Assembly: GCA_030533445.1 (NCBI GenBank)
Contig: CM060078.1
Coordinates: forward strand, 27,102,091 to 27,166,090
DNA: 64,000 bases
Reading direction: 5' to 3'
DNA from: Cyprinodon diabolis
Taxonomy: Eukaryota > Chordata > Actinopteri > Cyprinodontiformes > Cyprinodontidae
A program made the position numbers and the translations under genes. This document shows positions 40,401 through 51,420 of this stretch, piece after piece; position 1 is the first letter of the stretch; each line of letters opens with the position of its first letter. Under the pieces are notes generated by a model. That model made no database searches, was not told the DNA's origin, and worked only from the letters and a program-made list of their open reading frames with translations.

Positions 40401-40901
40401 TAACAACACAGAATTCTTCTTGTTAATTGACTCATTGAAATCTAAATGAGTCATTTTTTCTTAAAACAAGTGTATTTGTTCTTAAATTGAGGAGGTAAGT
40501 GAGACACTGCCAATGGAACAAGATGAGTTACATTTAAAATAAGAGAAAACATTAGCATTGTCTTATTTCAAGTACATTTTATCACATTTTCATACTTTAA
40601 TCATCTTAATTACTTAATTTAAAGAATATAAATATCTTTAGATCCTTTTTGCAGTGTGATTTTTTTTATTTTTACTGCATTCTTTCCTTCCTTTTTGCAA
40701 TGCACTTTACTTTTATCTGCTCCGTTGCAGCGTAACAACATTCAAATGATGCACGAGGACACGTTCTGCAACCTGAACGACTTCAGCTACATCAGAAATG
40801 CATTGGAGGATATCCGTCTGGACGGCAACCCCATCAACCTCAGCAAGACTCCTCAGGCTTATATCTGTCTGCCCCGTATACCCATCGGGAATCTCATTTA
40901 A
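24542..40901 (+). CDS. epyc: epiphycan with expanded Ser-Gly-rich domain
   Basis: Epiphycan is a secreted class III SLRP (dermatan/chondroitin sulphate) of epiphyseal cartilage. Coding exons, all with consistent phases: 24542-24712, 35406-35577, 35907-36392, 36615-36800, 37075-37203, 38977-39135, 39287-39489, 40188-40283, 40731-40901; total about 590 residues. Exon 1 encodes a signal peptide (MRIFLKLVFGLFVLKAVVAS) and an acidic Tyr-rich stretch with possible Tyr sulphation. Exons 3-5 are symmetric phase 1-1 and hold about 33 Ser-Gly dipeptides. The LRR part starts with C-x2-C-x-C-x6-C, the class III signature. It continues through TDNNIDYIPVPLPDSLRSL to an ear repeat with ALEDIRLDGNPINLSKTP and YICLPR, matching epiphycan. 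Human epiphycan has 322 residues, so the excess is mainly the Ser-Gly exons. Opticin is the alternative class III family, but the position after kera argues for epyc. Confidence 0.93.
25396..25445. repeat. (TG)n microsatellite
   Basis: About 24 GT units, then a degenerate G/T-rich extension. Confidence 0.95.
28040..28760 (-). mobile_element. Rex-type LINE reverse transcriptase fragment, interrupted
   Basis: On the - strand the two flanks of the Harbinger-like insert join into one reverse transcriptase piece. The upstream flank (about 28760-28680) reads VIAWIEDCLTNRPQF, and the downstream flank (about 28125-28040) reads SGTGAPQGAALSPF. The element was split by a later insertion and is inactive. 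Confidence 0.7.
28126..28680. mobile_element. Harbinger-like MITE nested in a LINE
   Basis: Imperfect terminal inverted repeats: left 'agggcggattatacgtctgc' and right end, reverse-complemented, 'aaaggccaatttatacttct'. The left end is preceded by TTA, suggesting the 3-bp TWA target of PIF/Harbinger elements, but the right flank is degenerate. About 555 bases, no transposase. It sits inside a LINE reverse transcriptase sequence. Confidence 0.6.
28930..29230 (-). mobile_element. LINE ORF2 linker fragment
   Basis: The - strand encodes a stretch with RANELNTFFN preceded by a Gln/Lys-rich region, the linker between endonuclease and reverse transcriptase in L2/Rex-like ORF2. It probably belongs to the same element as 28040-28760. 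A tail-like insertion with 'gggctatataaataa' lies between them. Confidence 0.55.
30060..30540. repeat. possible unclassified interspersed repeat
   Basis: The phrase 'atgccaagtttcataatcct' resembles a dispersed fish repeat. No termini are seen, and this is a weak call. Confidence 0.25.
31020..31440. repeat. non-autonomous DNA element, fish type
   Basis: It begins with 'gacaggacccaaatgcagac' and ends near 'aaaatcatgacag'. The start resembles 'acccacatgcagaacacac' in the element at 17380, suggesting a related family. No coding capacity. Confidence 0.45.
31538..31569. repeat. (TAA)n microsatellite
   Basis: An A/T trinucleotide run with one interruption. Confidence 0.9.
31750..32090. repeat. MITE-like repeat with GATCGG-type motifs
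   Basis: Both ends carry related words, 'gtccgatactgatc' on the left and 'gagtatcggatctg' on the right, in inverted orientation. No coding capacity. Family not determined. Confidence 0.35.
37315..37670. mobile_element. fish dispersed repeat (RTE/Expander-like LINE end or SINE)
   Basis: Starts with (CATC)n 'catccatccatccatttt' and continues with 'gggcaagaggtggggaac', 'gggcaacacaaacagg' and 'gggaatcgaacc'. This consensus is very common in fish genomes. It lies in the epyc intron between 37203 and 38977. The exact class is from memory and uncertain. Confidence 0.6.
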
Positions 40902-41709
40902 CCTAGACCCCTGCAAACATCTTTGTACATACTGACCCACAGAGTTATACTATATTCAATGTTCAAAGTCCTTCCTGAAAGTGTGTTTCTTACATGCTGC
41001 TGACAGAAGTTACCAATCTGTAAAACTGTGTGCAAACTGTGTGCAATTGCCTAAAGAGCAAATATGACTGAAATTCCAACAACCAAGCACATATGCATTA
41101 CTCTGCCTTCTTCCTGTTGCTCGGATTTTTACAGAAATATTCTAAATTGTATAAGATTTTACTCAAAGAGATGTGCAGCGGCACAGAAACCTTTTATAAC
41201 ACAGCCTCACAGGGTTTTTATTGATATTTTCAGTTTCTTTTCATAACTGGCAACCAAAAACCAACCAGTTAGTAAAGTTTTTTTTGTAAAAAAAAAAAGT
41301 ACTTTTTTTTTCTCAATGTATACAAGCAAAGATCTAATGAAGATGGAGATGGTAAGAAGTAAATTGATGCAATGTAATAAACAAAAAGCATTTAAAAAAA
41401 ACTTCTGGTTGTAAAGTTGTATTGTAATATAAAAATAGTTTTTTTTTTGTTTTTGTTTTTTTTTTTTTACACAAACCATTTTCATATTCAAGTCAATAGG
41501 TCATGGTTTAACTGTCCTAAATAGCAATGGATACAGACCTCTGTCTAGAGCAAATTAATTAAAGTTTATTAATACTTTGTGGAGGTGGTGGGGAGGGTTT
41601 TTTTATTTTATTTTTTATGTGTTTTTCATTTTTGGTTGTGGAAGGGTTTGGTTTTAGAATAATACCAAAAGTGCTTCATTGTGTGCCTTGTATGGAATAA
41701 CCACAAGAG

Positions 41710-41715
41710 AATAAA
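41710..41715 (+). terminator. epyc polyadenylation signal
   Basis: AATAAA about 810 bases past the epyc stop codon, followed by a T/G-rich stretch. It fits a long AT-rich 3' UTR (40902-41740). No other gene is seen between here and 42285. Confidence 0.55.
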
Positions 41716-42386
41716 GTCGATTTAAAGACCTCTCCATTCAAGAGGTGTCTCAATGTTTTGTTCTTAAATTACACATTTTATTTTGTTTGTTTTTAAGACA
41801 AAAATATATGAAGTAAACACATGACACATAACCATATATGCATCTGCACTATACATTCAAAAAAGTAGGCTGGATTTTTGGATTCCAAAAGTGTAGTGTG
41901 GGATATCACGTATACTTTGCAGATGAAGTTTACAAGTCGCAATCAAAGCTTAATTTAAAGTGGCAGACCACAACAAATCAAAGCATTGATATGAAACTGA
42001 AAGAAAATTATACATGGTTTTCAAAACGTTCCAACAGATAAAAATCTTAAAAGTGTGGTTAGCATTTACATTAAATCTCACAACTTTAACAGAGCATCCC
42101 CATGATTAAGTATGGCAGTTGCAGCATCATGCTGTAGGGATAAGTTATTTTGTTCCGCTAGGGCAGTGAGACAGTATAATGTCTGAACCAGAACTGCTTT
42201 CAGTTGTTACAAATCACAATTATTCACTATTTTCTGTTTGTGTATGATATCAAATTACCAAAGCAGGGTTCTGAAGTTTGTAGTTTTATTTGACAAACCA
42301 TGAAATTGAACATTTTTGCAAGGAACTAAGATTTATTTTTTACCCAGGCAAACACAGAAAAAAAAACTGCATTTGCAGTAATTTTC

Positions 42387-44980
42387 TTAAATATCTTCTA
42401 CAAGTTTTTCCAACAAACAAAGAAGTCGTTCTTTTCTCTCCGCTGCTTCTGAGTTTTTTTCCTTGCAGCCATCTTCTGCGCCCCCCTCAGTTCTTTCTTT
42501 TTGTGCAAAAAGTCTCTCCCACCTTGCTTTTTGTTTTTCCAGAACCAGCCTCTCGCTGCGCAGGGCATCTCTTTCCCTCTCCAGGATCAACTTCTCCCTG
42601 TCAATCAAAGCCCGTTCCCTCTCCAAAACAGCTCTCTCCCTCTCCATAACCCCCCTTTCCCTCTCCATGGCCGCTCTCTCCCTCTCCAGCAGCATCCTAT
42701 CCTGGTGTCGAATGGCTGCATCCCAATCTGTTCTCACTTTTTGCTCTATTTTCTGTTTTTGTGCTACTCTATCACATGCTAATAGCTGCTGCTCACTTTT
42801 AATCTCCTCTGGCTCGCTGTTTGTGTAAATATCCACCTCTTGAACGAGGCCGTTCATCTCCTCACTTTCTTCCATTGCTGCTACAGCAGATTCATCTTCA
42901 TCTCCATTCAGCAGAACCTCAATCTCTGCCCCTCCTTCTTCAAATTCTACAGCAGAGGATACTTCCGACATTGAAAGCCTTGTCCTTTTGGGGGAGGGTG
43001 CTGGTAAGAAATCATTGTTGTTGCTATTTCTAGGAAGACTCTTAAGGACAGGAGCTGACCCCTGTAGCCGACCTTTTAAGGCATCATCCATCAGGGAGAA
43101 TAGATGCCAGGTTTCAGGCACTGTTCTGACTCCTGGTGGAGGATTCTTTAAGTCCTGCAGGGGAGTGAAAACAACAGAGGTTAAAATGAGTATAAAGGTA
43201 AAACTGTTACCTTATCCAAAGTAACCACATCTGTACCTTATATCTCTTCTTTAGGTTTTCCCATTTTTTAGAAGCTTGACGATGAGTCATCTTATGATGC
43301 AAGCCCATGTGTTTTAGGATTGTCCTGATAATAAAACAATTCCATTACCGAGAATGCAACCATGCCTTTCTGTCCAGAAGAGTTTCAGTTCAGCATTATG
43401 AAGAAAATTAAACAAAACAAAAGAAACTTATATTAAAAATAAGCGGGTGGTAAGTTGATATAAACAGCTTAAAGTTATGGCCGCTATAAGCAGTTCTACA
43501 AACTACTAAATGAGGAGGTGCACTTTGATTTTTACACAAAGCCTTTCTATGTTGGTGTCATATGCAGCTAATAAATGTTAACAGCATTGAATCCACCTTA
43601 GGTAGGACTTCAAACGCATCTTTTGATCCAAAAAGATTTCGCATATCTGGACATAAAATAATATACCGGTAACTAAGTCTAAAATGTTTGTAATTGCTAC
43701 TCTGAAGCTCTACTGGACGTATTCAATCAATAAAGGGTGCAACCAGATGTAATAAAAATAATAAATACAGAAATAAGTTTGATCTTATTCAAATTAACAT
43801 AAATGTCATGTGTTGATTTTAATGAATGGGGTTTTAGTCTAGTATTGCAACATTGTTTTTGTTTACTTTCTCACCATACATACCTCCATGCCCACTTGGA
43901 GCTATTTCTCTGTCGGGAGAAGAGGCAACCATTGGAAGCCCGCAACTTCACAAAGTTTTCCACTTCAGTTTTGCTCACTGAAAAAAAATTAACAGGAAAA
44001 TGACGATTAGATGTTGACAGGGTTCCTGGAGATGGATGGATCTACGCTTCCACAGTGAAACAGGTGATAAGGTAAGGTAGTGGGGAGTGTTGGCCTATTA
44101 GTTAGAACAGTGCTCTGAGAAGGTTGTAAGTGCCCGGTTCGATCCCCACAGCCTCCACTCTGGGTTCCTGACCCTTAACCCCTGATCGTTCTCTGGGGGC
44201 CGCACAATGGCAGCCCACTGGTCCCCAAGGGGATGGGTTAAATGCAGAGGTAAATTTCTCCAATTTCAGATCAGTAAAGTTCAGTTATTGCTAAGTAAAC
44301 CATTTTCTACCATCTGATTTCTTTGTCCATTTTTATCCAAAAATTTACCTAATTGCAGCTTTCCAGCCTGAGAATGAACTCTGTATTGAAAGAGAACTGC
44401 TTTGTATGTGAAACAACATATTAAACCTCCTTCATCCCTTTTTTATTTTTTTTATTTTACTTAAAGTCAACAATAATATATGAAATATAAAAAAACAAAT
44501 ATGCCCAGGAGTATGTCACAATAAACAAGTACAGTAAAGAGGAAAGACAAACATATTCCACAAATGCACATATCTTCTACAACATTAGACTGTTCAGAAT
44601 TTTTAGTTGGGAAAAGATAACCTCCTTCCTAAAGTTAGTGTTTATTATCTATAGAGCTAGCATAGCTTGTTTTAATATAATTCAGTTTATAAAGCCTGCA
44701 ATCACCGCTGGATGCAACTGACCATTTAAGAGCAAATTTAAAAACAACAGGTGTTCGCTTTCTAAATAAAAAAAATAATAACACAACGGTTAGATCCTGA
44801 TACGTCACAGTGTAGTAACCTTCCTAGGTTGCCCCTAAGCTAAATATTCCGAGTGTTGCTATCAGTGTGTTAAAGCCCCTCCTTCTCCTCTTACTTACTC
44901 TTATATGTGAATTCTTTGGGGGTAATTTGATCAAACGTGTTATTGGTGTATTCGTGATCCGGCTGTATAGTGGTTTCCAT
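42387..44980 (-). CDS. Myb/SANT-like domain protein with C-terminal coiled coil
   Basis: Four exons on the - strand in consistent phase: 44899-44980 (ATG at 44980), 43884-43977, 43237-43324, 42387-43154; 343 residues. Residues about 28-100 form a trihelix Myb/SANT-like fold, with VENFVKLRA, NSSKWAWRTILKHMG and the tryptophan-bearing ASKKWENLKKRYKDL. Such domains bind DNA and occur in MSANTD-type proteins and in the accessory proteins of Harbinger transposons. An acidic middle follows, with KRTRLS as a possible nuclear signal. Residues about 230-300 are repeats of the 7-mer MERERAV, predicted to be a coiled coil. A TTTATT at 42285-42290 is the - strand polyadenylation signal. It is probably a nuclear DNA-binding protein. 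A named orthologue is not recognised. It could be a host gene or a domesticated or multicopy transposon-derived one. Confidence 0.82.
44085..44290 (+). mobile_element. tRNA-derived SINE
   Basis: A tRNA-like head has an A-box-like 'tggcctattagttagaaca' (44091-44109) and a good B box 'ggttcgatcc' (44136-44145). The conserved body 'gcacaatggcagcccactg' and 'ccaaggggatgggttaaatg' follows. It lies in the first intron of the Myb/SANT-like gene, antisense to it. Pol III promoter boxes look intact. Confidence 0.8.
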
Positions 44981-45634
44981 TCTGCTTTTTATAAGCCTTA
45001 ATCGACAACGCGCACTTTGTAGGTTGGTAGGGGTTAGCTTTTCCTCCTTCAGAAGGCTCCTTCGTTCTTCTTCGTGGGTTTAATAGTGTAGTAACGCGGA
45101 TCTGTCTCCATCTGTCGGTGAGGTTTTGTTGTACAGGCGACAAAAACGCGACTTGTTGCATTTATTATTGTGTGACGTTTTGGGGGCAAATGCATTTTTT
45201 TTGTTTTTACATGAGTGGTGCTTTTTTTAAGTAATACTTTTTTTAATAATTAAAATAATAATGATAAAATAAAATAAATGAATAAATATAAAATAAAATA
45301 ATACTTCTGACTCAATTAAAATATTATTTATTTATTTATTTATTTATTTTTGAATGACTACTTATTTCCTCTGAGTAACCACTTCTGATTATTAATCGCA
45401 TTTTGACAAGCTTTCAAAAGAAAAAAATTTTTTTATTTTTCTTTCCCACATGGATTTAAAGCATGGCGCTCTTGTGATGTTTTAACATTAGAATAATTAC
45501 TGACTGATATTTGAGTACTTATGTAGTACTAATGAGTGTTTTGATTTTGGGAGTGACTTATTTATAGGTTTATAGATGTGTACTGTGGGTTCAGTCACAG
45601 CTTTTATAGTGAAAACGAAAGCAATCACTGAACG
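44981..45634. promoter_or_regulatory. divergent promoter region
   Basis: The 654 bases between two start codons that point away from each other, the Myb/SANT-like gene (-) and the CCCH/WWE gene (+), must hold both promoters. It is AT-rich with (TTTA)n at about 45327-45350. The ISRE-like site at 45611 belongs to the + gene. Confidence 0.55.
45611..45622 (+). promoter_or_regulatory. ISRE-like element, copy A
   Basis: GAAAACGAAAGC matches the core GAAANNGAAA bound by ISGF3/IRFs. It is 13 bases before the ATG at 45635, next to a TATA-like 'ttttatag' at 45602. Confidence 0.55.
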
Positions 45635-48600
45635 ATGGCGTCCGCTTCTGGTAAGCAAGCTTTCAATCTGGTCTTTGTTTCTGTATTTATGAAACTTTAT
45701 TATTACTAATTTTCTTTTATAAAGGACAATAACCTATGCAATCTATTATGTAACAATCTGACACTGTTTTGGCGCATCTACTACATACAGTAGATTTATC
45801 TATTTTTTAACTCAACAGCTTTAGTTGAACGTGAGTTTTTTTTTATAAACAAATAAATGTCAAAACATAAAGCCGCATTTTGCCTGTTCTTAAGTAGCTT
45901 TAAAACCTCACTCGCAGATTTGGAAAGTTTAGCAGTTTCGTTTCCTATTAGGCCAATTTACTGAACACCTTTAAATAAATCTAAATAAAACTGAAAATTG
46001 TTAAATTTGGTTGTTATTATCTCTCATTTATTAAATTAATTATAACATTTGGTCATTGTTCAAAAGTGTATGACTGATTTTATTATTTCCCCCCACTGGA
46101 GATTTAATAATCATGAAGTGCAGCAGGTTCACCAGCAGGGGGCAAAAATGAGCAAAGATATTTATAGTTTGTCCTGGAATTATGTGATCATGTCTTATTG
46201 TGGAAAAATATTTGAAAGACTTGTAATGAAATTTAAAAAAATGGTACATGCTGCAACAACTGCAATTAGAGCTATAATATAGCTGGATTTCTAGCCTCTT
46301 CATAAAGGATAAACATATATGCAGGATTTAGGGAATTATACAGTAGTGGACAAAAGTAATTATAGCAACACTGCAAGGTTGGGATTCCTATAAATTATTT
46401 ATAGTAAAAAAAAAAAAAAAACATTTTCTTAATTTTGTTTTTTTATGGTGGTTTTCGGCAGGGTGCTGCTTTTCCATAAAGATTAGTAGTGAGAAATAGT
46501 TATAATTTAATTTTACCCCCTTAGCTGTGAACCTACACTGCTCCTCCATCACTGTGCTGCCTTGTCTGCTCCTGCCAGACATTGCTCACCCACCAATCAT
46601 TAAGTATAAATACTTTGAGGTAAAACAGACTTTTTTCTTGCTCTGGCCACCTTGATCAAAAAAGGCATTTCTCGGTTCTTGGGGCGTATGTAACAAGCTT
46701 TACTGAGGGACTTCTGATGAAGGCTGAATGCATTAAATTTTGTCTTGGCGTATCAGAGTAAAATGACTTTTTTTTTTCATTTCACAATTTAGCTATTTAG
46801 CATTTTAACTATGCATAATTTCCAATAACACGTTGAGGTCTGTTATATGCTAAATCATGACATCTCATAGTTATTCCTCCATAATTTTTTGAACACGGAA
46901 TACCTGCAATATTATTAACATGCTGTGGTTTTATTGTAATGGTAATAAGAGGGCTAACTGTTGCCTATGTATATAAATATATATAAGTGAAATATTTTTC
47001 AGAGCCTGATGAGGAATACTTTAATGAAAGTGAATCAGAAGCCAGCGACGATTTAGACAGTGAGCAGCAGTCTGATTCAGAGGATGACTCTCAGGTTCGT
47101 TTCTAAACATATCTACACATGATCTCATGAAATTATTTATCTAAATCCCATCTACACTCTTCATCCTTAAACCTTCCTTTTCACCTTCCAGCTTTACACA
47201 AAGCAACCCTGCAAATATTACAATGGTAGAGGCTGTAAGGACGGGGCCAACTGCTCTTACCTGCATGTCTGCAAGTATTTCCTAACAGGAAACTGTCGCT
47301 ACCAGTCAAGCTGTAAACTAAATCACAGTTTGGGTGGAAGTAGATCAAGTGGAACGAGGAGCAGCGCTGACGACCAGTCGGCAGGAAGCAGTAAGCAGCT
47401 ACATTTCATCTGATTTCATCTGGTTGTCAAGTTATAATCTTTAGGCGGTTAAACTTAAACTTAAATGGTTATTTAGTAGTTGTTTAGACCAGTGGTTCCC
47501 AACCTTTTTTTACTTGTGTACCCCCTTGGCCGTTTTATCATACCATGAGTAAGCCCTGGGTCAAACGTGTTGATTATTTTCCAAAATAGAAAGCACAACT
47601 GATTATAAAATGAAAAATGTTTATTTAATTGCCTTAACTTGAATATTTAATGCTCAGAGATTTATTTATTTTCAATTAGAAAAGCCCATAAGTACTAAAA
47701 GAAGTTACAAATTGGAGCTCTTCTGAAAAGCTTGCTTATAGACATATCTAAACTCAGGGGAAAAAAACTATTATTCAGATTTACGGTCATTTTTACTTAG
47801 TTTTTATCCTTCACTGTGTTGATGATACACCTGGCCTTCTGAATCCCCAGCAATGGGATGTTTTATCCATTTATCCTTGACTGCAGCTGCTTTTCTTCTC
47901 TTTAGACCTTTGTTTTTGCCCTTCAGCAGTAGTGCAAGTGCACAGCGCCAATACCCACTCTAGTCTTTCACATAAATGTTGACTATGGCATTCTTTTTAT
48001 CTTTTTGGTTGATAAAATCTTGGTTTATTTTGCAGTTAGGTCCTTACAGAGCAAACCCATCCCAGCCTTATTTTATTGTACCCCTGGTTGGGAATTACTG
48101 GCTTAGACTATGCAATTTCATTTTGTGGTTGTTTTCCAATCAGATCCCCAGCTTACAGATGGTCAACCCTACCAGTGGCAGATAAATGATGGAAAGGGCT
48201 GGAAGGATGTTGAAAACGATCACATAATTGAGGCCCAATACTCGCTTCCCCACACTAAAAGCATCAAAATATATAACACACCATATGGGTAAAAGGATCT
48301 TTTATGTATTTAATTTGAAATATTTTAACTGTCAAAAAATAAACTTGAACAGTAGAGTAATAGTGAACTTCCTGTCCTGCAGGGCAGTTACTATAGATTT
48401 CAACAGAATTAGAGTGTATGGAAAAAACCTGAGAGTAAGGCGACTGGATGATGGCAACACTGTGTGGAACTGGTACTACGCATTAAGTCGAAAGTGGATG
48501 AAGTACGGAGAAAAGGTAGATCGTTGCTGTATATCTATTTTTGTTTTTAAACCAGTACAGTTAGTGGGATTGGTGGTCTGTCATCAGTGTTGTGTTTTTG

Positions 48601-50172
48601 GCAGGACTCGAAAGGCAATCAAGGTCCAGTTAAGAGTGCCGACATAGAGAGGAAATTTCAGAGCAACCCGAAAAGCTCATTGAGTTTCACTGCTGCTGGA
48701 GAAACCTTTGAGATTAAGTTCCAAGGTGACCTGAACTCACACATCATATAAAATGTTTTTTTTTTCTAATAATCTATAATCATTTTATTTAACTTCACTG
48801 ATCCTGTTTGACTTTCATTAGAAATGAAACAGGTAGGAAAAAATAAAAAGAGGAGGGTCACACGACGACCCGTGTTCAGACAACAGCAAGCGACGATAGG
48901 GTAAGTTCATTTTTGCTGAAGTAGGAGCTTCATCTACTTAAAGGTATATTGGAGGATCTTCGCAAATTTTTCAAAAGAGCCACCCCCTCCACTTGCATAT
49001 AAAAATGCACAACCCTGTAAATGCTCCCGAGAGAGTGTGCACTAGCACATTTCGCCTGCTGCACGCCCTGTTTAAAAGTTGCTGTTTGTATCGCTCATAC
49101 AAGCTTACTTTCCAAAAGAAGATTTGCAATTTTTCCACTATGTCAGACTCACAACTGATAAGTGAAAATTGGGACGAGCACGTAGGACGGCCTAACTTAA
49201 ACATATCATCAGAATGATTGCCAATTAGGAGTACCACTTATTTTGATGAAGAACATCCTCCACTATACCTTTAACATCAACTGGGTTCTAATTATAGAGT
49301 TGCTTTTGTTTTGTTTTTGTGTTTATGCTGTGGCATCCTTAAAGCATGCAATGCTAAACCACATAATAGTAGTTTCCATGGCTTGGATGTTTTATTACAT
49401 GGCAAACACATTTTAATCAGTATCTATATCCCTTATTTTATATTGTTCTATTAAAAGTTGATATTAAATATCCATATTTACGCATTAATACGCATCTCGG
49501 TTTTCATCACAGTATGTAGATTTATTGATTAAATTACCCCCTTAATTAAAGATTGAAATGTATTTTAGTTCTATGCTGTGTTAAGCATGAATTTTCTTGC
49601 TTTGTTCTAAGCTAATTACCCATAAACCCCTGCAAACGTGTCTTTTTAAAGCTGTGTGTCTGAGTTCAACGTTGCTTTTATTATTCCAGAGCTGCTCAGT
49701 TAGCCTCACCTCTCCAGAGGCTTTCCTTGGGCTCCAAACCACAGTGGCAGTTTGAAGGAGACAATGGAGGATGGCATGAGTTTAAAAACAGGGTCAGCAG
49801 AGTTCATGTAATGTGGCTGAGTTTGACTTTATTTTCTGGCTGATTTCAACATCTGGTTTATTTTAACAGTCTGGAACTTCGACCGAGTGCTCTTTAACCA
49901 GCGATGAGATCGAGAGGAAGTACCAGCAGAACCCTACAGACTGCATCACGTTTACAGTAAAGAGACACCACTACAAGCTGGACTTTGCAGGTTAGTTTTT
50001 TTTTTTTTTTTTTTTTTTTTTTTGATCAGTTAGTACAACAAGTAAATTGTTTTAATATAGGAAATATTTTTACACATCTTTTTTTAATATGAATGTTTCT
50101 TTCTTTCCAGCGATGACTCAGATAAACCAAAAAACCAAGCGCACTCGCAGGATCAGACGAGTGCTGGTGTGA
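45635..50172 (+). CDS. CCCH zinc-finger and triple-WWE protein, PARP12/ZC3HAV1-like without PARP domain (copy A)
   Basis: Ten exons with consistent phases: 45635-45650, 47003-47094, 47192-47390, 48144-48288, 48383-48515, 48605-48725, 48822-48900, 49690-49792, 49870-49990, 50111-50172; 356 residues. An acidic N-terminus (EPDEEYFNESESEASDD) precedes two C-x7-C-x5-C-x3-H zinc fingers at about residues 40-80, as in the RNA-binding fingers of ZC3HAV1/PARP12. Three WWE-type modules follow, starting near YQWQINDGKGW, VWNWYYALSRKW and PQWQFEGDNGGW. The last two share a tail IERK(F/Y)Q.NP. It ends in basic RRIRRVLV and a stop, with no ADP-ribosyltransferase domain. WWE domains bind ADP-ribose or its polymers. 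A cytoplasmic RNA- and ADP-ribose-binding, perhaps antiviral, role is inferred. The ATG has a good Kozak context (A at -3, G at +4). Intron 3 carries a hAT element. Confidence 0.88.
47490..48100. mobile_element. non-autonomous hAT element with TSD
   Basis: Termini 'cagtggttcccaacc' and 'ggttgggaattactg' are imperfect inverted repeats. Flanks are 'gtttagac' (47482-47489) and 'gcttagac' (48101-48108), an 8-base target duplication with one change. 611 bases in the intron between exons 3 and 4 of copy A. No transposase recognised. Confidence 0.8.
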
Positions 50173-50616
50173 GGACTAAAGATGGAGCCTCATTTAAGAA
50201 GCCATAAAATGCAATTTGGGTCTGCATGGTTTTTTTTACTGCCATATCATGTCAGCGGTGACTCTACTGCTCATAATAGGAAATTAGATTATGTGTATAC
50301 ATAAGTTATGGAATGATACAATGAAATGTCAGCGAGGTTCACGTGAAAACATGCTTATTACCTGAGAATAATTCATTAAAGTAACCTTTATATTTACAGA
50401 ACAGGTGTTTCAATTACTGATCTTTGCTTCACAAATAGACTTTTATGTTGGAAGGGCCAAAGAAGAAATATATTGGTGCAATAATGGGACATCGAATGCA
50501 AAAAGAAATATGTACACAGAGATTATCTGCAATGAAAATATGAATATTACAGGTAATAAGTGATGATTTAAGGTTAAAATGCACGAGTTGCTGGATTTTG
50601 CCACATGCCTTGCATT

Positions 50617-51420
50617 CAGTGGTGGAAAGTAACAAAGTACATTTATTTGATTGCTGTACTTCAGTACTTTTTTTGTGTATCTTTACTTTATTTCAGCAAT
50701 TTTTGATCTGCAAGTTACTTGTTACTTTTGGCTTAGCTTAGCTGTGTAATCCAAATCAAAATTTTCTTTTTTTCCTTTTTGAAATGAAATGTCAACATGG
50801 AAGATAGCAGCCTTTCTGATTAAATTTGGACATCACTGTTTTAGAGATTTAGGGCAGATATTATCTGTTAATAAATTTTATTAAGGCGTTAGTTGTTGCC
50901 ATGTGGCCAAGTTGTTCAGTAGGATGAGTTCTCAAATCAGAGCTGCGGTTTCTTTGTGATAATAGATTAAACCTTAAACCTCTATTCCATAGTAAAAGTG
51001 TGGGAAGAATCATGACTCTCCTGTTTTCTTTTTGGGTTGTTTTTAAATAACTAATAATCCAAATAGTTGTCCTTTTTGTGGGAATTTTATACGTAGAAGT
51101 TCTTTACAGGTGGTTTAGAAATTGTACCAGGTGTCTAAGCGTCAATACATCAGGCGGTTTCCAAATGTTACAAGAATCCTTAAAATTACTCTAAAAATTA
51201 TACGGAGAGGCACTTATATTGGAAAATTGAATTTGTGTTTTGTCCTACTTTTAAATAAATGTAATTTTGAATACTTTAGTGTTTTTAAAAGTGAGTATTC
51301 AATAATTTAACTTGAGTAGATGTTTGACTGAGTAACCTTTACTTGTAGTTAAGTAAGATTTGACCATGGGAATCAATACCTTTACTCAAGTACTACTCTT
51401 GAGTACATCGTCCACCACTG
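50617..51420. mobile_element. non-autonomous hAT element with perfect TSD
   Basis: Starts 'cagtggtggaaagtaac' and ends 'gtccaccactg', inverted ends. Perfect 8-base target duplication 'cttgcatt' at 50609-50616 and 51421-51428. 804 bases, internal part with no transposase. A fish family with 'aagtac' words. A related sequence is in copy C at about 63005-63480. Confidence 0.88.

Noticed and set aside
42463..42828. 121-codon Ser/Leu-rich open frame on the + strand
   Set aside because: It is the shadow of the heptad coiled-coil exon on the - strand, which has supported splice sites and a Myb/SANT-like domain.
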